Shown: in pieces, positions 34,877 through 45,994 of the stretch | Position numbering within the stretch: the stretch's first letter is position 1 | How the letters are laid out: the number at the start of each line of letters is the position of its first letter | Assembly: GCF_000346465.2 (NCBI RefSeq) | Contig: NC_034012.1 | Location: 9,780,294 to 9,844,293, forward strand | DNA length: 64,000 nt | DNA from: Prunus persica | Lineage: Eukaryota > Streptophyta > Magnoliopsida > Rosales > Rosaceae | Direction of reading: 5' to 3' | The notes under the pieces: model-generated | Seen by the model: the letters and a program-made list of their open reading frames with translations, nothing else | What the model was told of the DNA's origin: nothing | The model's database searches: none | Translations under genes and position numbers: made by a program

Positions 34877-37800
34877 TAGGGCTCGTCAATGGGCCGTGCC
34901 GGATTAGCCCGCCTCAAATTTAATGGGCTTGAACCGGGTCGGGCCGGGCTTTAAAGAGGAGAGAGAAAATATTGGGCTGGGCCAGACCGGATTTTTTTAG
35001 AAAATTCAAAGCCCAAGCCCGACCCATGAGTTGGGCTTAAGAAAGCCCATAGGGCCGGGCCGGGCTAAACCCAACAGGCCAGGCCTAAACGGGCCCTACT
35101 TCATTAAAAAAAAAAATCATAAACTTAATTATAAAGGCATTTTAGTTCAAATTTGAGATTAAACTCACTTAATTTCAATATTTTCACTTCAAACCAAATT
35201 CATAAAACACCCAATAAAGTCACACAACTTATAAGATTTTTCACAAAAATAATAAAACCAAGTATTATTTTTGAGGTTATTACATAATTAGATCGTAATA
35301 TGTTTTAAGAAATCATTTTAAAAAATACTAAGTATCAAAATTTTTTTATTTAAAAGATGGTATGAATAAATATGCAAATATTTTGTGATGTGTTCAAAAA
35401 AATCATGATTATATTTTGTAATGACCCAAACCTAAAATTCATATTTAATTAGTAATTTATTATGCGGAAAGACGATTTTGCCCTTGGAATAAATTATGAA
35501 CTCAAAGTTGACTTTTTGACCGAAAAGAAATTTGACAATTCCACATACACCGTCGCGTAGAGCACGACGCAATGAGTTCATAGACACGAAGTGAGCTCAA
35601 ATCGGAGTGTTAACGGAGAAAATACGATTAAAATATCACGAAGGGCAAAACGGTAATTAGAAAAAAATCAGATTTTTTTTATAAAACCTCATCTCTCTCT
35701 CTCTCTCTCTCTCCCTCCCGTCGCAAACCCTCTCCCCGACCGTGTTTTTGTTCGATCGCCGTCGCCGCCACAGACCACCGCCGGCGACGAGACCGGTGTC
35801 GTTTGAACCGCCGCCACCTCCTCTATCCTTTCCGACCATTCTCCGCCCGTCAAACCGCCGGCGCTGGCCGGGAAGAGCAAAAAAACCGATCGGCGTTGAC
35901 AGAAATTCAACCCGTTCGTTCTCCTTCAATTCTCCTCCAAATTTGTCGAATAAGGTATGGATTTCTACCTATTTTCCGTGCTCTAGCTGATGGTCGGGTA
36001 GGTTTGCATCGATTTTGACCGTAGCTAGCTCAGTTTGCAAATTGAAATTCGGCCGACTTTTGGCCTCCGTGTTCGGCCACTTTCGGTCAGTTTTTGGGGT
36101 TGGTTGAACAAAAGTGGTTCCAAATATGGTGTTATACCTAGGATAGGAGTTTGGAGCCTTGGTTTTGAGATTTTCCAGCGAGGCGTTATCGCTTGGGACA
36201 CCCATCGCTGCCGGCGCGTGCGGCGGGGCGCGGGCGAGTGTGGTGCAGTGACACTGTATTCTGATGCGATCCTTAGGTCGTCACGAGCGCATAGGAATTC
36301 ACGGATCTCAATTTTGATACCGTTTGAGCCTCGAACGGATTTTCCATATTGTGCGATCATCGGATTCAATACTGTTGAGCGTTGGATCGTCGTCAATTGT
36401 AGATATGTTACTCTAGATAATTTTAGAAAAGTGTAGGATTTGACGGATTGTGAATCGGAGTCCCGGATACTCCGAAAACGCGAACCCTAGGGCGAGGGTT
36501 TAGAAATTATGCGATTACAGGATTGTGATCAATTCGACCGTCCGATTGACACCAATACCCTTGGGACATGTGTCCTAAATGTACTGGACCTTCTAGCGGC
36601 ATTCGGATCATATTGTGAGGTCATGGACCCGTGGGGTTCCGGATTGACTTTTTAGACCTTAGCGCTTTTTGAGTCCCAAGATACCGCTAAACTATCTCAC
36701 GTGGAAGGAAAGCTGTTATGGGCATAGGGATCACTTTAAATTGATGCACGTACTTTTAGGAGCCGGGGGTAGGGTTTTTAATTTAATATTATATTGTATT
36801 AATAGAATATTATGGTCATTGAATCAGACACCCGGGCACCAGTTGACCTGCAGAAGGGACCTTCAAGAGGTCCAGCGAGCTCAGACTATTAGTGAGTGGA
36901 CTCTTTGTTTTAATAAATGAATTTTAACAGTTCAGTTTTAGTTATAAGCTGTTTTATGCTGTTAACTATTTTATATTGCATGCTGCCGAGTGAAATTTCC
37001 TTTAAAGCTCATATGAACAGACATTCTCGTTAATTATCAGATAAATGGCAGCAGAATTTTAAAGGTTACAGAAAGTTAATTATTCAACAGATTTTCTTCA
37101 GAAACTTTATATTTTCTTAAACCACCTGGTACCCAGATATTAAATGTTGCCTTCGGATTATATTTGTTGCCTTCGGTTTAGTCAGCATGCTTGACAGTTG
37201 CCCCACGAGTTCCTTGGTACTCGAACTCGTGTGGAGCGAGTAATACGGATAAAGGTGGACTACGGTTCCCTGAATCCTGCGAGTTGCGGCTCGAACTGAC
37301 CTCGTGTCACTGAGACCTGCGAGTATGTGTCACCCATGCTGATGCAAGGAATTGACGGATATAAGGATTTGACGGAAATAGGGTACACCTAGGTGATGGT
37401 TTTCAACTGTTTTCAAATGTATAGTTATATACATGCATTGATTTCAGAAATATAGAAAATAAGTTAGTCTGTATAATTGTTTTTATAGTGGGGTTAGTAT
37501 GTTCATATATTATTTTCTAAGCTTTGTTTTGGGTCCACTCACCCCTATTGTTGTTTTGCGCCCCCAGGCAGTAGACGTGCACAGGAATCCACTACCGGGC
37601 CACTTCCCATCTTCCGCGCCTTTCTTTGATGTATGATTTTTATTTTGTAAAAGGATTCACTCCTTTGTAAATTCTTAGTAGTCGCTCTGATATTTTGCCA
37701 TAGACTGTAAATTGAACTGTTGGAATGTATATATATGTATGCTGGCAGTTGGTTGTATATATATATATATATATATACTTGTTTTGACAGGTGTAAATGT

Positions 37801-38415
37801 TTCGATTTTGAGCTAGTTACAAGGGAAACTCTGCCGGTTTTTCGGTAGAAGTCAACCTTGCTATTTTATCGTGCTTTGTATAGAAGGGCAAATAAGTCAT
37901 TTGTGCCTGACATTTGCCAGTGTCGGACACGCACAGGGTCTGACTCGGATTCCAAAGTGGAATTTGAATCGGGTCCTGTCATATTTGGTGGTACGATTAT
38001 GTTTCATGATATGATTATATTTGGTGATGTGATATGCTGTTCATCTTATTTATATATATATATATATAATTGTTGAATTAATAATTGACACAAATTAATG
38101 TGCTAATCATCCAATTATAAATTAGGAATGAGTAAAGAAAAGTAAATGAAATGAAAAAAATTATATATGTGATTTAAGTGATATAATCCTAAACCTAAAC
38201 TCCTATTTATACATAATTATATATATATACGGGCCTAACGGGCTGGGCTTTTGTGGGCGGGCTGGGCTGGGCTTTCTTGGGCTTAATCAGGCCGGGCTTC
38301 AGACACCCAAGCCCAAACTTAGTCTGACCCAAGGCGGGCCGGGCCGGGCTTTTTTTTCGATGGGCCGGCGGACCCCCATCGGCCCATAAGCTTGCGGGCC
38401 AAATGATGGGGCCTA
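34877..38415. mobile_element. Non-autonomous hAT element interrupted by a solo LTR
   Basis: The outer ends are TAGGGCTCGTCAATGG (34877) and, reversed, TAGGCCCCATCATTTGG (38415). They are flanked by an exact 8-bp duplication TATTTCTC (34869-34876 and 38416-38423). Subterminal regions are rich in GGGCCGGGC/GGGCTT motifs (34890-35100, 38230-38400). The element itself is about 970 bp without coding capacity; the remainder is the LTR at 35417-37981. Confidence 0.85.
35417..37981 (+). mobile_element. Solo LTR, about 2.57 kb
   Basis: Starts TGTAATGACCC and ends GGGTCCTGTCA, flanked by a 5-bp duplication TATTT (35412-35416 and 37982-37986). It has no internal retroviral-type genes. It contains a TATA-like ATAAAA at about 35682 followed by a CT tract (35693-35713) and a GC-rich stretch at 35750-35880, plausible as an LTR promoter and leader. 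The AT dinucleotide tract at 37757-37776 is a microsatellite. Open frames at 35657-36440 are composition artefacts of the GC-rich part. Related LTR sequence begins at 63733. Confidence 0.88.
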
Positions 38416-38794
38416 TATTTCTCTTATGACCAATTGATTTTATGAAAGAACCTCAATTTTCATTTGCGCTACAGTCTTGAATTAGCTGTAGTATTCTTTT
38501 TTCTTTATTGAATTTTTCTCTTTTATGGAATTTTTTAAGACCAAGTTTTAATGAAACCATATTTGTGGCTTCTCTTTTTTCTTTTTTCTTTTTGGTAATT
38601 AAGTTGTTGACGAAGAACTTTATGTCATACAAATGAAATTATAGTTTAAAGGGAACTAGCATGGGGTTGTATTAGTTTAATCTGTGGTGGGAATGGCCCT
38701 ACCCTCTAACTAATCCATTTAAATTGTTTTATGGAGTCAATTACAATTGATTTACTGTAGATTTTTAATTATTTATTTATTTTTAATATATTAT

Positions 38795-39113
38795 ATCTAT
38801 CTATATATATAAAGCAAAAGGCAGAGAATGGTGAAATATTCAAAATACCAGAAAATACCCTTTGTTAATTCAAACATTAAGAATTGAAATTATTAATTAA
38901 ATGAGGATAATATGGTAAATTCACATTTTTTAATATTAAAAAAATTAAAATTAAAAACAAAATAAGATAATAGACCCCATATTCCTTCCAGATTTTCAAG
39001 CAATCTGCAAACACGGATAAAAAAGTAATTTGCATTCGAACCACAAATTCTTGGAAGTTAGCTCTCTCGTTCACACAATCATGTAATTTACTGTGGGTCG
39101 TTGCCACGCAGAG
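38795..39113 (+). mobile_element. Possible short Helitron
   Basis: Begins TCTATCTATATATATAAAGC, close to plant Helitron 5' ends as I recall them. A small hairpin (GTGG...CCAC, about 39094-39109) precedes TTAG near 39113, where a Helitron would end CTRR. A similar 5' end in reverse occurs at about 52120-52155. The 3' end is not canonical, so this is tentative. Confidence 0.3.
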
Positions 39114-39229
39114 TTAGAGCATGATTGGTCCAAATAAACTTGATTAGCAGTGATTGAATGGGCAGCTAATTGCCCATCAGCTTTGATTAATTATTTCCAA
39201 TTTGTCTTATGCAGCTAATTGCCTATCAG
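39114..39229. other. Unidentified spacer
   Basis: A short phrase, CAGCTAATTGCC.ATCAG, occurs twice (39161-39181 and 39212-39229). Nothing else is recognised. Confidence 0.3.
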
Positions 39230-40654
39230 GTAGAATTCGATGATGAAAATTTTCCTCTTTGGCAGTCAATGGTAGCCTTTGAAGTTCGCATAATTGCTTT
39301 TTGAATGCTGGGTATGATAGTAATTGCCTTTTTAATACTGATATTATAGTAATTGTCTACTTGTTTATTTGTTTGTTTCAATTGATCAGAACCCATTTCA
39401 GTTCATCACCAACTCATCAAATTTCACATCCCAATCAAACCCAAATTAAGAGCGATTATTTAGAAGCAAGATTAGTGGTAGACATGCCCATATATCTCAG
39501 GCCATGTCACTCCCAAGACATGCCCATATATCTCAGCAAGGTTAGTGAAAAATATTCATCCGATGGGCATCTTTGTAGTGTTTTTTGCTGTGATTTCTCA
39601 CTGATTATTTTTGGGAAGCTCTCCAAGTTGAAATTTGTGACCCTTGATCTCAATAATTTACAAGGTTCTTTGCCCTCATCTTTGATGAATTTCACAAACC
39701 TTGTAGAACTACACTTGGGATCCAATCCAACAACTTGGAAGGTGATATCTGCATGCTTGATTTTTCCAGACTTAGTCAATAACTTTACTGGTACGTTTCC
39801 AATAAGCATTTACTCATGTAGGTCCCTGAAAGCAATTCAATTGACTTCAAGTCATCTAGGGGGGCAAATACAACCTCAGATTCTTTCATTGAAATACTTG
39901 TCCTCCCTCTCAATTGGTGGCAATAGATTGACCAATGTCAGAGGAGCAATGAAAATACTAATGCGTTGCTTTCAGAATCCTTTATAACTGCATCGCTTTC
40001 AAGCTACCTATAAGAAAATCAAAAAATTAGATGCAACTTTCTCAGAACTGCCTTTTAGCTTGCAGCTTGCTCGAAATTACAGAATTGCTATCTTCCACTA
40101 CAAATGCAACATCCGCATGCCAACATCCAAACACCCACCTCCCAGAATCATTCTTCACAACTCAACACAATTCACTTGTTCCTGGTTGGGGCTCATTTGA
40201 TTGCTATCAATATATTCAGCAAGTAGTTGTTAACTTGTGCCCACTCAGAGGGTTGAACATAATTGCTCTAACAAGATATTATAGTAGTTGCCTTCTTGTG
40301 GGGCAAACAACTTGGAAAGAATGACTATCCTCCAATTTTGAATTTTCTTAGAAGAATCATCAACAAGAAAACAACTTTGAACATGAATAGGACGTCAATG
40401 TATAATGTTGGATCAGGCTTGACTGACACTGTCACTCTCAGGCCATATCTATCAGGCAAGAAAAATCGCACCATGTATCTTCCAAATTCCACAAAAAATT
40501 GTCATCATATTGAAAGAAAACACCAATGAGGGAAAACAGTACGTCAAACAACGTTTGCATCCACATCTGAAAACGCATTAACTACATCCATGAGATTTTT
40601 TATTACTGTTAAAAAAATCATGACACATCCTATACAGCTTATAACTCGACCAGC
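39230..40654 (+). repeat. Duplicated block carrying an RLP fragment (copy 2)
   Basis: Bases 39230-39384 match the MORF intron end (9680-9850). From 39385 (GATCAGAACCCATTTC) the sequence matches 11126-12380. The join therefore deletes the MORF exon and its 3' flank. The RLP fragment lies at 39613-39975 and is frame-damaged the same way as copy 1. A 27-bp repeat of the type ACATGCCCATATATCTCAG appears twice around 39482-39535, which copy 1 lacks. Confidence 0.8.
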
Positions 40655-41350
40655 AATGAAAATACTAATGCGTTGCACAAGTCTTCGCACATTCTTCCTT
40701 TCAGAATCCTTAATAACTGCATCGCTTTCAAGCTAACTATAAGAAAATCAAAAAATTAGATGCAACTTTCACAGAACTGCCTTTTAGCTTGCAGCTTGCT
40801 CGAAATTACAGAATTGCTATCTTCCACTACAAATGCGACATCTGCATGCCAACATCCAAACACTTGTTCCTGGTTGGGGCTCATTTTATTGCTATCAATT
40901 TATTTAGCAAGTAGTTGTTAAGTTGTGCCCACTCTGAGGGTTGAACATTATTGCTCTACCAAGAAACGTTATTATAGTAGTTGCCTTCTTGTGAGGCAAA
41001 CAACTTGGAAAGAATGACTATCCTCCAATTTTGAATTTTCTTAGAAGAATCATCAACAATAAAACAACTTTGAACTTGGAATTTAAGTGATTAACATGGA
41101 AGATGTGCTCGCTGGTATCAGTTATCAGCTGCCTTAAAAATAACGTCAATGTATAATGTTGGATCAGGCTTGACTGGCACTGTCACTCTCAGGCCATATC
41201 AATCTGGCAAGAAAAATAACACCATATATCTTCCAAAGTCCTTGAAAAATTGTCATTATAATGAAAGAAAACACCAATGAGGGAAAGCACACGTCAAACA
41301 TTGGGTCGCTGGCTGTATTTATATCTATACAAGTTTCAAATTACAAGCTG
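40655..41350 (+). repeat. Partial tandem duplicate of the preceding block
   Basis: Bases 40655-41280 repeat, with changes, the segment 39945-40540 (ATGAAAATACTAATGCGTTGC..., GGGGCTCATTT, CAAACAACTTGGAAAG). The middle is shortened. Part of the same motif appears again at 41395-41480 within the RLP promoter region. Confidence 0.65.
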
Positions 41351-41559
41351 TTCCTAATTCTGTGGAGCTAGGATACTCAAAAGACAAAGATGAGTTCTTA
41401 GAAGAATCATCAACAAGAAAAACAACTTTGAACTTGGACTTCGAGTGGCTAACATGGAAGATGAGCTGGTATCAGTTATCAGTTGCCTTAAAAATAAAAG
41501 GAAATAGTCAAAACATATTCCAGTTTGAATTCAACAAGGATTCTGTTTATCACATATAT

Positions 41560-41752
41560 CACGGTCAAGTCCTCTCCTGGTGGCCCAAAGGTTTCAATAT
41601 CAATAATTTGCATTATGTGGTTGTTGTTTGCCGACTTCTCAATTTGCAGTGATGTTTGCATCCTTTTCAAGCATGTTTGCTCTTATATATGAAAATATAC
41701 ATGAGCAACGGCACATACACAAAGCAACATGCTAGTGCAAGCTTATAACCTA
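41560..41752 (+). promoter_or_regulatory. Conserved RLP promoter region
   Basis: Shares with 52840-52990, 15240-15360 and 63110-63235 the phrases TTTGCCGACTTCTCAATTTG and TCCTTTTCAAGCAT, followed by a TATA-like TCTTATATATGAAAATAT (41679-41696), about 60 bases before the ATG. Conservation upstream of four RLP starts supports a promoter or leader; no factor is identified. Confidence 0.55.
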
Positions 41753-43993
41753 ATGGCTCATGCCTTCCTTCTCTTCCTCTTATTCCCTTACATTATATCC
41801 ACAAATATTCATGCCTGCAAACAAAATGAACGCAGCTCCCTCCTGTCCTTTGCCTCCACTCTATCTCCTTTAAATTGGACATCCATTGATTATGATTGCT
41901 GTCGTTGGAACGGCATCACTTGTGATCAAGATGGTTGGGTCACCCATTTGCTCTTGCCTTCCAAAGGGCTCAAAGGAGGTATCTCTCCCTCTTCACTTGC
42001 AAATCTCACGCGTCTCATCCACTTGAACCTTTCCCACAATTCACTATATGGTTCACTTGAAACTCAGTTCTTTTTGTCTTTGAATCGACTTGATATCCTT
42101 GATTTGAGCTATAACTGTCTTTCTGGAGAGCTACCAATTTCTCCACTATCTAGCAATATCCGGTCAATTGATTTGTCCAGCAATCACTTCTTTGGTGCAA
42201 TTCCATCTTCATTCTTCCAACAAGCAAGCAACTTAACTAGTTTCAATGTCAGCAACAATAGCTTCACAGGGTATGTCCCATCCTCTATTTGTCTCCAACA
42301 TTCTTCTCCCTTCCTTAGGCTATTGGATTTTTCTTCCAATTTATTTAATGGCGACCTTGCTCCTGGATTAGGAAAGTGTTCTGAACTGCAGGTTTTTCGT
42401 GCCAATCACAATAACCTCTCAGGATTACTTCCAGAAGATATCTATAATGCTACCAAACTGGAAGAAATTGCATTACCTCTCAATTCACTACATGGAGCCA
42501 TTAGTGGTAAAATTGTCAACCTCACCAACCTTGCCATCCTTGACCTTTCCTCTAATCATTTTGGAGGCGAGCTTCCTCTCAATTTGGGGAAGCTCTCCAA
42601 GTTGAAGTTTGTGACCTTAGATTTCAACAATTTAGAAGGTGTGTTGCCCTCATCTTTGATGAATTGCACAAACCTTGTAGAACTGCGTTTGGGAAACAAC
42701 CACTTGGAAGGAGATATCTCTGTGCTTGATTTCTCAAGACTGAGTCAACTTACTAAACTTGACCTAAGGATCAATAACTTCACTGGTACGGTTCCAGTAA
42801 GCCTTTACTCATGTAGGTTCCTAAAAGCCATTCGGTTGACTGGAAATAATCTAGAGGGACAAATACAAGATGAGATACTTTCATTGAAATCCTTGTCCTT
42901 CCTCTCGCTTGGTTACAACCGATTCACCAACCTCACAGGGGCAATGAAGATATTGATGAGTTGCAAAAGTCTTCACGCACTCTTGCTTAGCGGTTCCTTT
43001 GTGGGTGAGGGAATGCCATCTGATGATGACATGGTTGATTATGTTGGATTCCAAAATCTTCGGCTCTTGGGTTTGGTTCGTTCTAACCTCACTGGTCAAA
43101 TACCTTTTTGGTTATCAAAGCTCAAGAATTTAGAGATCTTGGCTCTGGGTTTCAATCAAATCACAGGGCCGATTCCAAGTTGGTTGGGGACTCTTCCTAG
43201 ACTGTTTTATATAAGCTTGTCACACAACCAAATTTCAGGTAAATTTCCACAGCAACTTTGTCGACTACCAAGGTTGCTTCATGAACCAATTGCATCTCAA
43301 GGAGACAATTATGAATTTGAATTTCCTGTCTACAGCAGCAGCATCAGCATAACCGCAAATCAAACTTTTCTATCGCAAAAATTGTGTTTTTTTCCAGCAA
43401 CGATAGACTTGTCTACGAATAACATTGTTGGTGATATACCCACTGAGATAAGCCAATTGCATCTTCTCTACACGTTGAGTCTTGACTCCAACAACTTCTC
43501 CGGTGTCATTCCAGACCAAATATCTAACCTAAAAAATTTAGAGGTTTTGAACCTCTCCATGAATCACTTGTCTGGAATAATCCCAGCATCATTGGCGAGT
43601 CTTAATTTCTTAAAAGAATTTAATGTCTCATATAATAACCTCGAAGGATCGATACCAATAGGCACCCAGCTCCAAAGCTTCGAAGTTTCTGCGTTTGAGG
43701 GGAACCCAAAACTTTGTGGTGCGCCACTTCCAAAGTGCTCACCAAATAAGGGCATTGATGCAGATAACAAGAACAACAAAGATGTGTACAAATGGCTTCA
43801 TCAACTTCCATGGTTTTATATCTTTGCAGCATTGGGGTTTATAGTGGGATTTTGGGGAGTTTGTGGTTGTTTAATTATTCACAAGACATGGAGATATGCA
43901 TATTTTCGATTCATAAACAAAGTACAAGATAGGCTCCTCTATGTGATGATAACAGTCCCCCTCAACAAGATGGACAGAAGACTTCGAGGCTAG
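41753..43993 (+). CDS. Receptor-like protein, RLP2/3-type, full length
   Basis: An intronless ORF of 746 residues from ATG 41753. An upstream in-frame ATG at 41729 is possible, but the paralogues at 15693 and 63576 have only the MAH start. Order: signal peptide (residues ~1-24, MAHAFLLFLLFPYIISTNIHA); LRR N-cap with CKQNERSSLLSF and the paired-Cys motif YDCCRWNGITC; about 20 LRRs (e.g. LTNLAILDLSSNHFGGELP); a non-LRR island near residues 510-550 (EFEFPVYSSSISIT); more LRRs; cap [13 protein letters not shown]; acidic spacer; one membrane helix (WFYIFAALGFIVGFWGVCG) with a GxxxG pattern; a basic tail of ~40 residues ending MDRRLRG. It has no kinase. Such RLPs sense apoplastic ligands or microbes together with co-receptor kinases such as SOBIR1/BAK1; the ligand is unknown. 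Many N-glycosylation sites are visible. Confidence 0.93.
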   Translation: MAHAFLLFLLFPYIISTNIHACKQNERSSLLSFASTLSPLNWTSIDYDCCRWNGITCDQDGWVTHLLLPSKGLKGGISPSSLANLTRLIHLNLSHNSLYGSLETQFFLSLNRLDILDLSYNCLSGELPISPLSSNIRSIDLSSNHFFGAIPSSFFQQASNLTSFNVSNNSFTGYVPSSICLQHSSPFLRLLDFSSNLFNGDLAPGLGKCSELQVFRANHNNLSGLLPEDIYNATKLEEIALPLNSLHGAISGKIVNLTNLAILDLSSNHFGGELPLNLGKLSKLKFVTLDFNNLEGVLPSSLMNCTNLVELRLGNNHLEGDISVLDFSRLSQLTKLDLRINNFTGTVPVSLYSCRFLKAIRLTGNNLEGQIQDEILSLKSLSFLSLGYNRFTNLTGAMKILMSCKSLHALLLSGSFVGEGMPSDDDMVDYVGFQNLRLLGLVRSNLTGQIPFWLSKLKNLEILALGFNQITGPIPSWLGTLPRLFYISLSHNQISGKFPQQLCRLPRLLHEPIASQGDNYEFEFPVYSSSISITANQTFLSQKLCFFPATIDLSTNNIVGDIPTEISQLHLLYTLSLDSNNFSGVIPDQISNLKNLEVLNLSMNHLSGIIPASLASLNFLKEFNVSYNNLEGSIPIGTQLQSFEVSAFEGNPKLCGAPLPKCSPNKGIDADNKNNKDVYKWLHQLPWFYIFAALGFIVGFWGVCGCLIIHKTWRYAYFRFINKVQDRLLYVMITVPLNKMDRRLRG

Positions 43994-44399
43994 ATATATA
44001 TTATTAATATTGTACTTTTTATTTTGCATTTTCAGTTTGCTTTTCCTTTTTTTTTTTTTTTTTTTCCTTTTCTTCTTCTTCATTTCTAGTCATGACAGAT
44101 TCACCTGACAAATTTTTCACATAAAAAGACTGCATTGTCGTCGGATGGACCTCTTCCATGAAGTGATAGGACCTATCCATCCTTTCTATTTCCCGTAAAG
44201 CTAGGATACGGTTATCCTTTTGGCATCATTCAGAATCATTTATAAGTACTAATAGCTGGTACAGAGAGGGGTCATGAATGCCTTTCCTTTAATTTGCTTC
44301 CGAATCTGCCAACCTATCAAGAGGCCCTGAAAGAAAACAAATGCAATTAACTACCCATAATTTAAAATCCGCCAAACATTTAAAAAGGAAGAAGAAAAA
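43994..44399 (+). other. RLP 3' UTR and spacer
   Basis: The sequence after the stop (GCTAGATATATATTATTAAT) is shared with the 3' flanks at 33037, 50292 and 55252. It is followed by a T-rich tract at 44041-44073. Nothing further is recognised. Confidence 0.5.
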
Positions 44400-44521
44400 G
44401 ACTTAAAAACCAAAGACTTAAAATTGAAATGAAAATTCATGGCTTGCAGACAACGCTGAAAAAATAAAGCAGACGGCGGAGCTTTGGGGCCTGGGGGGCC
44501 CGCTAATTCTTCTCCACTCAT
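44400..44521 (-). pseudogene. Unknown gene, first exon, divergent from ALG2
   Basis: From ATG 44521 the minus strand reads MSGEELAGPPGPKAPPSALF, the same protein start as 6498 on the other strand (there AGTPAAKAPPSA). The splice donor conserved at 6572 (GTAAGT) is GCAAGC here, so this copy is probably dead. I do not recognise the family. The ~240 bases between this ATG and the ALG2 ATG would be a bidirectional promoter in the ancestral locus. Confidence 0.5.
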
Positions 44522-44798
44522 TTCTCTTCTCCTCTTCTTCATATTCTTCTGTGCGAGAAGTTGAGAACTGAGAAAGATCACGACCTTTTTTTGGTCCGAA
44601 ACTAAAATGGGTTGGATCATATTGAACTCAGCCAGAACCCAATACTTTATTTTGCAAATGTTGGGCCAGAACCGACCCAGTTTTGGCCCAATTAGCAGAA
44701 AAAGCTTATCTTTTGAGACTTTGAATTAGAATGCAGAGAATTGGAGGAGAGTTGAAAATGGCGAAGAAAGGAAGCTGAAAGTTGAACGTTGCTATTAT

Positions 44799-45994
44799 TG
44801 TAACATCCTACATCGACCAACGGAGAGGGGGTGATGTGCCTTATATGTACATGCCTACCTCCATCTAACACGAGGCCTTTTGGAAGTTCACTGGCTTCGG
44901 AGAAATGAGAACTCCGAAGTTAAGCGAGTTGGGGCTAGAGCAATTCCAGGATGGGTGATCCACTTGGAAGTTGCTAGTGAGTTCTCAGAAACAAAACCGT
45001 GAGGGCAGAGAGGGGGGCACAAAGCAGACAATATCGTGCTACGGCGGAGCCAATCCAGGATGTGACCATTTGGTATCAGAGCCACTCTACCGTATGGTGC
45101 GAGTGTGCCGAAGAGGACGTCGGGCCCCTAAGGGGGGTTGATTGTAACATCTCACATCGACCATGTAAGATCCCACATCGACCAACGGAGAGGGGGTGAT
45201 GTGCCTTATATGTGCACACCCGCATCCATCTAGCACGAGGCCTTTTGGGAGCTCACTGGCTTCGGAGTCGTAGGAACTCCGAAGTTAAGCGAGTTAGGGG
45301 CTAGAGCAATCCCAGGATGGGTGACCCACTGGGAAGTTGCTCGTGAGCTCCCAGAAACAAAACCGTGCGGGTAGAGAGGGGGGCCCAAAGCGGACAATAT
45401 CGTGCTACGGCGGAGCCGATCCCGGGATGTGACAATTTGGTATCAGAGCCACTCTGCCGTGTGGTGCGAGTGTGCCGACGAGGACGTCGGGCCCCTAAGG
45501 GGGGTGGATTGTAAGATCCCACATCGACCAACGGAGAGGGGGTGATGTGCCTTATATGTGCACACCCGCATCCATCTAGCACGAGGCCTTTTGGGAGCTC
45601 ACTGGCTTCGGAGTCGTAGGAACTCCGAAGTTAAGCGAGTTAGGGGCTAGAGCAATCCCAGGATGGGTGACCCACTGGGAAGTTGCTCGTGAGCTCCCAG
45701 AAACAAAACCGTGCGGGTAGAGAGGGGGGCCCAAAGCGGACAATATCGTGCTACGGCGGAGCCGATCCCGGGATGTGACAGACCAACGGAGAGGGAGTGA
45801 TGTGCCTTATATGTACATGCCCGCCTCCATCTAACACGAGGCCTTTTGGGAACTCACTGGTTAGAGCAATCCTAGGATGGGTGACCCACTGAGAAGTTTC
45901 TCGTAAGTTCCCAGAAACAAAACTGTGAGGGCAGAGAGGGGGGCCCAAAGCGGATAATATCGTGCTACGGCGAAGCCGATCTAGGGATGTGACA
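44799..45994 (+). mobile_element. Outer Cassandra TRIM in ALG2 exon 1
   Basis: 5' LTR 44799 to about 45068, primer-binding site TTGGTATCAGAGCC (45070), a ~75-bp internal region ending AAGGGGGGTTGAT, then a 3' LTR split into 45143-45163 and 45781-45994 by the inner element. The flanks ATTAT/ATTTT are an imperfect 5-bp duplication. LTRs carry the 5S-like half (GAACTCCGAAGTTAAGCGAG at about 44910). The insertion separates ALG2 codons for VAII from the rest of the exon. Confidence 0.88.
45164..45780 (+). mobile_element. Inner Cassandra TRIM nested in the outer one
   Basis: LTRs 45164-45434 and 45510-45780 are each 271 bp and look identical, so the insertion is young. They are flanked by GACCA on both sides (45159-45163 and 45781-45785), a 5-bp target duplication created in the outer 3' LTR. 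The internal 75 bp holds TTGGTATCAGAGCC and AAGGGGGGTGGAT. The 5S-like segment is at about 45266-45345 and 45612-45691. With identical LTRs and a clean duplication this is one of the most recent events in the window. Confidence 0.93.

Noticed and set aside
35657..36440. Several overlapping ORFs on both strands in GC-rich sequence
   Set aside because: They lie inside the solo LTR, overlap each other in many frames and show Arg/Pro/Ser composition only; they are best explained as LTR leader sequence.
41753..43993. Receptor kinase (PSY1R-like) instead of receptor-like protein
   Set aside because: The frame ends about 40 residues after the membrane helix and no kinase motifs follow in any frame.
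44907..45860. Possible true 5S rRNA genes
   Set aside because: Only about the promoter-containing part of 5S is similar, and it sits inside LTRs next to a tRNA-Met primer-binding site; this is Cassandra, not an rDNA array.
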